Shown in pieces: positions 58,489 to 64,000 of a stretch of DNA of 64,000 nt. The stretch spans positions 75,425 through 139,424 of the forward strand of contig MNCI01010810.1 of assembly GCA_015680685.1 (NCBI GenBank), given 5' to 3'. Made by a program: the position numbers and the translations under genes. Below the pieces are notes generated by a model, which was not told where the DNA came from, did not search any database, and saw nothing but the letters and a program-made list of their open reading frames with translations. This DNA is from Gnetum montanum. Taxonomy: Eukaryota > Streptophyta > Gnetopsida > Gnetales > Gnetaceae. Every line of letters starts with the position of its first letter. Position 1 is the first letter of the stretch.

Positions 58489-59215
58489 TCAATACACCTA
58501 TAGTGGAGTGCTATGCCTTAAAGAGGGGATGTGGCTAGATTGCAAAAGCACACAAAAAATGCAAATATAATGCTTCGTAACATACTTAATTCTCTCAATC
58601 ACACCCTCATGAGAGTAAAGTAGAGAAACTCATTTGGCCTTACTAATGTAGAGCATGAAAAGAAGAAAGGATAGAGAAAGAAAGGAATTTAGTGGAAAGA
58701 GAAAATAGAAAGTAATAGAATAGGAGAAAAGCATATTAAGGACATCACTAATACACCAATGGTAGGGTGCTATGTCATAGGAGTGGGACATAGTTAGATC
58801 TCTAAAATGAACTTGTCTCTTACCTCATTGATATGCAGATTTCACACTCCTTATGTCACTTTACACTCAACACTTCCTCAGTCCATTAAGGCAAAGATAC
58901 TTGTTCAACCTTAATAATGCTTAATATAGAAAGGAATGAAAAAAAATCAGGAGAGAGGATGATATGTAAAAGAGGGAAATATAGTACATGAGTGTAGAAA
59001 TTATAGTATGCAAAAACAAAGAGCAAAAAAGAAAGGAAAGAAAAGAGAATATCACCTATACACCATCATGAGAATAGTGTTATGTCATAGAAGTATGACA
59101 TGGCTAAATCTTATGCATTGTATAGCTGAAAAGGTTACCATATATACTGTCAAAGTAACCCCTTCCTACCCACTCAATAATGCACACAATCACACCATCA
59201 AATGAAGCAATTAGA
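58489..59215 (-). repeat. Three diverged repeats before the H 3' LTR
   Basis: Units begin near 58489, 58741 and 59048 (spacing about 250 and 310 bp). Each contains an 'aatacacc...tggtagggtgctatgtc' block followed by a GACAT-GTTAGATC-like block, then an 'aaagga' A/G-rich stretch. The same unit, reversed, is in G0 at 12055-12435. Noncoding. Confidence 0.7.
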
Positions 59216-59399
59216 TATTTTCTCACTCAAAAACTTCACTAGTTGTGTTGAACACATAAGTAGAATGCGATAGATAGCATAGATAAATATGAAGAAAATA
59301 GTTTGAGAAATATTAGAATATGAGATAAAGATGCACCTATAATAAGAAAAATAGTGCAAGAAAAATAGGGTTTAGAGAAAACCTATTATTTTGATGTAG

Positions 59400-60570
59400 T
59401 ATACAACTTATCATAATAGAGAAAAGTTGATAAAAAACAAACTACCACTAGGAGAAAACTCATTAGATATCGAATAGCTAGCAAGTTCAACACTATATCT
59501 TGGCTATGTGTAGTAGTGCTTGAAGAAGCTTCTATTAATAGAATCTAGAAAATAGTTTCCATATAGATTAGATAGAATGTAGACTCTATTTTTCAAAGAC
59601 TGAATTACCAAAAAAGGACCTTACTAGTTGGGGGAGAACTTTGTATCTTTGCAATTTGGAAAATAGTGGACTAGATTATCCTCATGAATCTCTTTGAGTA
59701 AAATACATATGGAGTGGTAACACTAAATTTTTGATTGATATTCATGTAGAAGTGGAAGAACATTTTGTCATTTTTTTTCAAGGATATTCAACTCAATGCA
59801 TTGCATGTTATTTTTATCCTAATTTGAATACCAATCATGTAGAGTAACATAGAGAGATGAGATATGGAGCTCAACCTATTAAATTAACTCTAAAACATAG
59901 GTTATAAAGTATGAATCATGATTAGTGTTGGTATGGAGAGTGGTACAATAGATTCATAGGGTATCATATAATTATATATATCAATTACATTGGTTTTTAT
60001 AGACCATGGTCGAAGAAAGAGAATGAGAGTTTTACTGGTGAATTCGACTTGACCATTAGATTGAGGATAATAGGGTGATAAAAATGATGGATGATGTGAT
60101 ACATTAAATAGACATAAGCTATTTCCTTACTTTTGAACTAAGGTCCATTATCAATTATAATTTATAGAGGCACACCAAAGTGAGTTATTATGTGGTTAAG
60201 GATGAAATGGTAGATGAAGTGGAATTTGGTGGAATGTAAAGGAATAGCTTCTACTCATTTAGTAAATTATTCCAAAGTAGTTAAAATGAAATGATGCTTA
60301 GTAGATAAAGGACGACTGATAGCACCAGTAATATCTAAACGTCATTTTTAAAAGGGCCATGTAATCTTGGAAATATTAATCTTTTGTGAAGGTAGATAGG
60401 AAAAGCATTCCTTTGGTAACTATCACATGTCTTAATTAGATGGTATGCATCTTTTCCTAAGGTTAGTCACCAAAGCCTAAATAAATGATGCAAATAGCCA
60501 AGGAGCATGATCCTAAGTATCCATCACAAACTCTTAAGTGAACATAATCAAGGTCTAGCTTAGACTTTGG
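59400..60570 (-). pseudogene. Integrase, right-hand H element
   Basis: Minus strand around 60360-60120: ITGAISRPLSTKHHFILTTL, then FTK and VEAIPLHSTK, then HFGVPLQIIIDNGPKFKSKE (second catalytic Asp in DNG kept). The zinc-binding part (60560-60400) and the C-terminal part (59900-59450) are unreadable over long stretches. Several stops. Order relative to both RNase H domains is that of Tat elements. Confidence 0.8.
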
Positions 60571-60939
60571 AGGACTAAGACAACATAGAAGAACACCCAT
60601 AGAAGAAAAATAACATAGGATATCAGGATTCACTCATAAAAAATGATGACTAAATTTACGTAAAGAATCGTATTGAGTAGGTTTAAGGTGATTAGAAGTT
60701 TTACTAGTGTTGAGGTAATCAAGAATATTAGCGTAGTTTGTCAATTATCATCATTTGCGTTGATAACCCTAATTGAGAAATTAAGAGATTGTGTAACATG
60801 AGTTAAGAAAACTAACTTGATGAGTTAATCTTCAATAGCAAAAGAATCATCATGGATGATGAATGTTACCAAGGCATCACCCAACATATTTTTAGAATGT
60901 GATATGTGATTCAAGGTATGAGTAGAAAATGAAAGAATA

Positions 60940-61290
60940 AGTTCCTTAGCCATTTCTAGATAAGGAACTAACTGAGAAGCCTTGAAATCATAGTCATCAT
61001 TAACTTGATTTATGATGAGATGAGAATTTCCATAAATGATAATGATTTTAACTTGATTTTGTAAGGCTAGCTAAAGGCCTTGTATTAAAGCCTCATATTT
61101 AGCTATGTTGTTACTACATAGAAAATAAATCTTGTAGACTTGATAGAGAACTTGTTTTGTCAAAAGCATAAGGACATAGGCTACACTAAAACCAAAGGAA
61201 GTGTATGCTTCATTGAAGCAAAGGATAACATCTGAATTCTTTGCATCAGTATGTAAGCTATGAAAAATGATAGTTATCTCAAAAGAAGAG
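60940..61290 (-). pseudogene. Second (plant/archaeal-type) RNase H, right-hand H element
   Basis: Minus strand: a worn first strand, then LCSNNIAKYEALIQGL (family NNMAEYEAL; the Glu of AEY is Lys but YEA is kept), KIIIIYGNSHLIINQVNDDY (family GDS; Asp is Asn), FKASQLVPYLEMAKELI, then SHSKNMLGDALVT. It sits between RNase H and integrase, as in G0, unlike G1. Confidence 0.85.
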
Positions 61291-61299
61291 ATAAGATCA

Positions 61300-62720
61300 G
61301 CTATTACTTAATCTTTGATAGATCATTGAAACAAAAAACAAAGGTCAAACTTAATAAGAAAATTCTTCCAATGAGCTAATTGGTGGTTTTAAACAGGATT
61401 GGTAGCAATGACTTTTAAGATGTTATCTTTGTAGGTTAAAAATACCTTAGCATTGAGAAGGTAATGCCTCCACTTCTTACGACTAAAGAAGAAACCTATA
61501 TAAGACTTTTTGATGTTAGAGTATCTAGTTTCAAAGTCTGAAAAAAGATGAGGTGTGTAATATACTAGAAGATCAACTCCATCTTATTAGCTATAAGAGA
61601 GCATGATGGATATGAAAAGTTTAATTTTGGAAAGATAAAGGTATAAAAGTAGATCAAATTATAGAGGATGTAGAATGGGAAGAGTGTTTAACACTTATTT
61701 GATGGAATCAAAGACCTTTTAACACTCATTCCAAATGAAAGAGTTGGATTTATGGAGCAAATAAGTTAAAGGATAAAGATGATCAATTAGATTGGAAATG
61801 GAACAATAAATTAATAGAAGACAATCTTGTAAAATATGCAAATCTCAAATATTTCTAGATGGTGCAAGATCTAGAATAGCTTTAACATTATTAGAGTCAA
61901 TAGCTATACCATCTTGAAAAATAAGGTAACCTAACATATTTCTTGTAAGGATCCTAAAAATATATTTCTTAGAATTAACATGTAGATTAAACTTGTCACA
62001 ACCAATTAGAACGTAGTCTAAGTCAAAATTTTAATTAGTAGCTAAGGTAGATTTGATGGTGGTCAAATCATCAACATAATCATTAACTATTTTGAACATC
62101 ATGTCATTAAAGAGAAAGGTCATAGCTTATTGATAAGTGGCTCCTATGTTCTTGAGTCCAAATAGCATTTTAGTATAGCAAAATATTCTTCAAGGAGACA
62201 TAAAACTAGCATATTGTTGGTGCTTTAGATTTATGTGAGTTTGGTTATAACCAAAAAAACCATATATAAAGGATAAAAGATCATGGTCACCTATATAGTC
62301 TATAAGCTAATCAATGTTTGGTAAAGGAAAGTCATCCTTAAGAGTGACCTTTTTAAGGTCTCAAAAGTCAATCCATATGCAAATACTATTATTCTATTTG
62401 GGAACTACAACCATATTAGAAACCTAATCAAAAATAGTCAATGAGATAAATAAATCTAGACTAGTAAAGTTTAGTAATCTCTTCTTTTATATTAAGAGCT
62501 ATAGCAAGATGAATTTTCCTAAAATTTTCCTTAATAGGTTTGGAATCATCTATCAAGATGATGTTATGTTAAACTAGCTTTAGGTCTAAACCAAACCTAT
62601 CACTATATCCCCAAGAGAAAGTAATTGAATACTTTTGCAAGGTTGCTAAGATAGCTTCTTAAAGGTTATGGAAAATAAGAGCACTAAGTTGAAGAGTCTC
62701 TTATTCACTCTTATGGATTA
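61300..62720 (-). pseudogene. Reverse transcriptase and RNase H, right-hand H element
   Basis: Minus strand from about 62560: IALNIKEEITKLY, then VSNMVVVPK and ICIWIDF, DDFPLPNID, SFIYGFFGYNQ, FGLKNIGATYQ, then VNDYVDDLTTIKS with the catalytic YVDD intact (about 62070), LDYVLIGCDKFNLHVNSKK and MLGYLIFQDGIAID. RNase H follows: WNECQKVFDSIK, LLLYLYLS, RKKWRHYLLNAKV (61470) and AHWKNFLIKFD (about 61370). Stops are mostly at Gln/Trp positions. Confidence 0.88.
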
Positions 62721-63958
62721 GTACTGGTATGTCAATTAGATGATCATTTGTCAAAAGAGTCTCTTAATAAAGGAAAGAGACATCTGACTAAGGTAAGAGC
62801 TCATCCTTCATGATGTTTGAAGAGGATATGAGAGAAGTTAAACTTGATGTTAAATCAAGAAAAGAGAGATCAAGAGACCTATGTACCTAGTTTTTAGGTT
62901 GGCTTATAATCAAAGGAAAAAGAAGATAATCAATGTAAGCATCCATATTCACCTTGGCTAAAATTAGAAAGTCAATTTTATTCTCTAAAAGGACAAAAGT
63001 ATTAAAAACAAAGTTAAGTGGCATCAAGACATCACAAAAGTTGAAAATTCTAGGATGTGCATCGTTTTTAAGTTATAAAATAAATGAAAAAGAAAACTCT
63101 AAATACCAAAGCTTTTATTTGCATCAAAGTGATTTAAGAAATAACAGAGAAGTAGAACAAAAGTGACAATGAAGCTAGACAACAAGAGACAAAATGGCAA
63201 GTGGTAGTAGAAGCAGGTAGAGAACTATGGGTGGGTCCAACAATAGCAAAGGATTAACTTAACCCTACTCACTTCTTCGTAGGGCTTAAATGTAAGTAAT
63301 CCAAATCCTAATTAGGGTTTTATGTAGAGTTTTCCACTGTTCCTCTGCTTTTCCATAATGGTTGTTTTAGATTTTGGAATTTCAAAGTGATTTTTCTAGC
63401 TAATGTAATGCTATGTTTAGATCGAATGATGTCTCATAGTTTAGAAGAGCTTTAAAGCTTAGATTAAATTTTTGGATTTAATTTTATTTTGGGGATTCAA
63501 AAAATTTCTATATTTTAATTATTGAAAATTTTATGCATGCATTGATATTATTATGCTTACGAATAGTAGATAGAAAATGTATCAATCATGTAGGGTTTTG
63601 GGCAGATTTGCTACCTAGATCGAATGAAATTATGATTTTCATTTCACTATTACATTATGTTAGACAACGACACTAAGACAAAAAAGTCTAGTAATTCCTA
63701 GTTAATTTTAACTAAATTTGTTAAATGTTTTAACTTTTATTCATAGAAATATAGTTGAATTAATGTTTTTATGGCTAAATTTGCAATAGTACTTACAAAT
63801 TGTACCAAAACATGATTTTGGGAAATCTCTTGCAAAGAAAATAATGTGGGAAGAACATGATGTGAGAGTTTTGACATGACAACATCTTATGCCAAAATGA
63901 TTTTTTAACATAGAACATCAAAACTTGCTAGCTAGATTTCAATATGTCATGTTGAAAA
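62721..63958. other. No recognised feature
   Basis: Upstream of the H RT on the minus strand to about 63240 there may be a worn pro-RT linker, but I can name nothing. 63250-63958 differs in texture from the element (for example TTAGGGTTTTATG, GGGCAGATTTGCTACC) and shows no coding, LTR termini or repeats. The open frame 62954-63166 (plus) is antisense and has no motif. Confidence 0.5.
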
Positions 63959-64000
63959 TGTTGGCGACCGTTTGGGACGCGACCGCCAACGAGTGTCCTC
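63959..64000 (+). other. Abrupt CpG-rich boundary, possible start of a new element
   Basis: TGTTGGCGACCG begins after kilobases of CpG-poor DNA. Seven CpG fall in 42 bases, and TTGGCG pairs with CGCCAA 20 bases later. A TG start and the composition shift suit a young LTR or genic DNA continuing outside the window. The window ends here. Confidence 0.35.

Noticed and set aside
1-64000. tRNA, rRNA, snoRNA or miRNA genes.
   Set aside because: I saw no tRNA B-box/A-box pair with cloverleaf complementarity and no rRNA-like block. The hairpin at 35687 is too short for a miRNA precursor.

Overview
Organism and overall character. This is eukaryotic, AT-rich, intergenic plant DNA: about 64 kb with no intact protein-coding gene, no recognisable tRNA or rRNA gene, and almost wall-to-wall decayed LTR retrotransposons (Ty3/gypsy of Tat and Athila type, Ty3 Tekay/Del-type LTRs, Ty1/copia of SIRE type). 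Reading frames are broken mostly by TAG/TAA/TGA where the family has CAG/CAA/TGG/CGA. CpG is nearly absent except in a few islands. Both fit long-term cytosine methylation. I infer a large-genome seed plant, plausibly a gymnosperm, but nothing here proves the species. The sequence is a draft assembly: there is an 84-base N gap (34789-34872) and two single Ns that bracket a suspicious inverted copy (2199-2287). Layout, left to right. 1-1215 is the end of a Tekay-type LTR. 1216-3830 is a degraded copia (SIRE-family) LTR plus 3' noncoding sequence on the minus strand. About 4150-14113, resuming at 38551, is element G0, a plus-strand Tat-type gypsy element: gag-pro, spacer, RT, RNase H, second (plant/archaeal-type) RNase H, integrase, 3' noncoding repeats, PPT and 3' LTR. 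Its RNase H is split by a 2.1-kb minus-oriented solo LTR (7557-9667). Inside the G0 3' LTR sits G1 (14114-38545, plus strand, 5-bp duplication CCTAT). Inside the G1 5' LTR sits G2 (14859-27940, minus strand, Athila-like, 5-bp duplication ACATT). The right third is also nested. K, a minus-strand Athila-like gag-pro (53749-57036), is interrupted by three pieces of family H (Tat-type): a minus-strand element with gag-pro (39349-42743) and its 5' LTR (42744-44062 plus 53691-53748); a plus-oriented LTR (54569-55895); and a minus-strand element whose 3' LTR (57037-58360) and pol (58361 to about 62700) are in the window. The first H LTR is itself split by a SIRE-type copia element (44063-53685, duplication GAAAA). 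The copia 3' LTR is split by a solo LTR of the G1 family (44997-48396) that carries a fragment of a host ABCG/PDR transporter gene and a CpG-rich island. How the pieces relate. No genes cooperate here in a pathway. The structure is a stratigraphic record. Removing the inserts in order restores matching LTR lengths (copia 1068 and 1082 bp; H 1377, 1324 and 1327 bp), matching flank duplications, and an uninterrupted RNase H alignment in G0. The most distinctive observations are: the second RNase H lying upstream of the ordinary RNase H in G1; the ABC-transporter fragment inside an LTR-bounded, target-duplicated unit; the duplicated TATA module beside it; the palindromic ~205-bp repeats in a Tekay-type U3; the extra ORF after pol in G2; and the N-flanked 87-bp inverted copy that looks like an assembly error.
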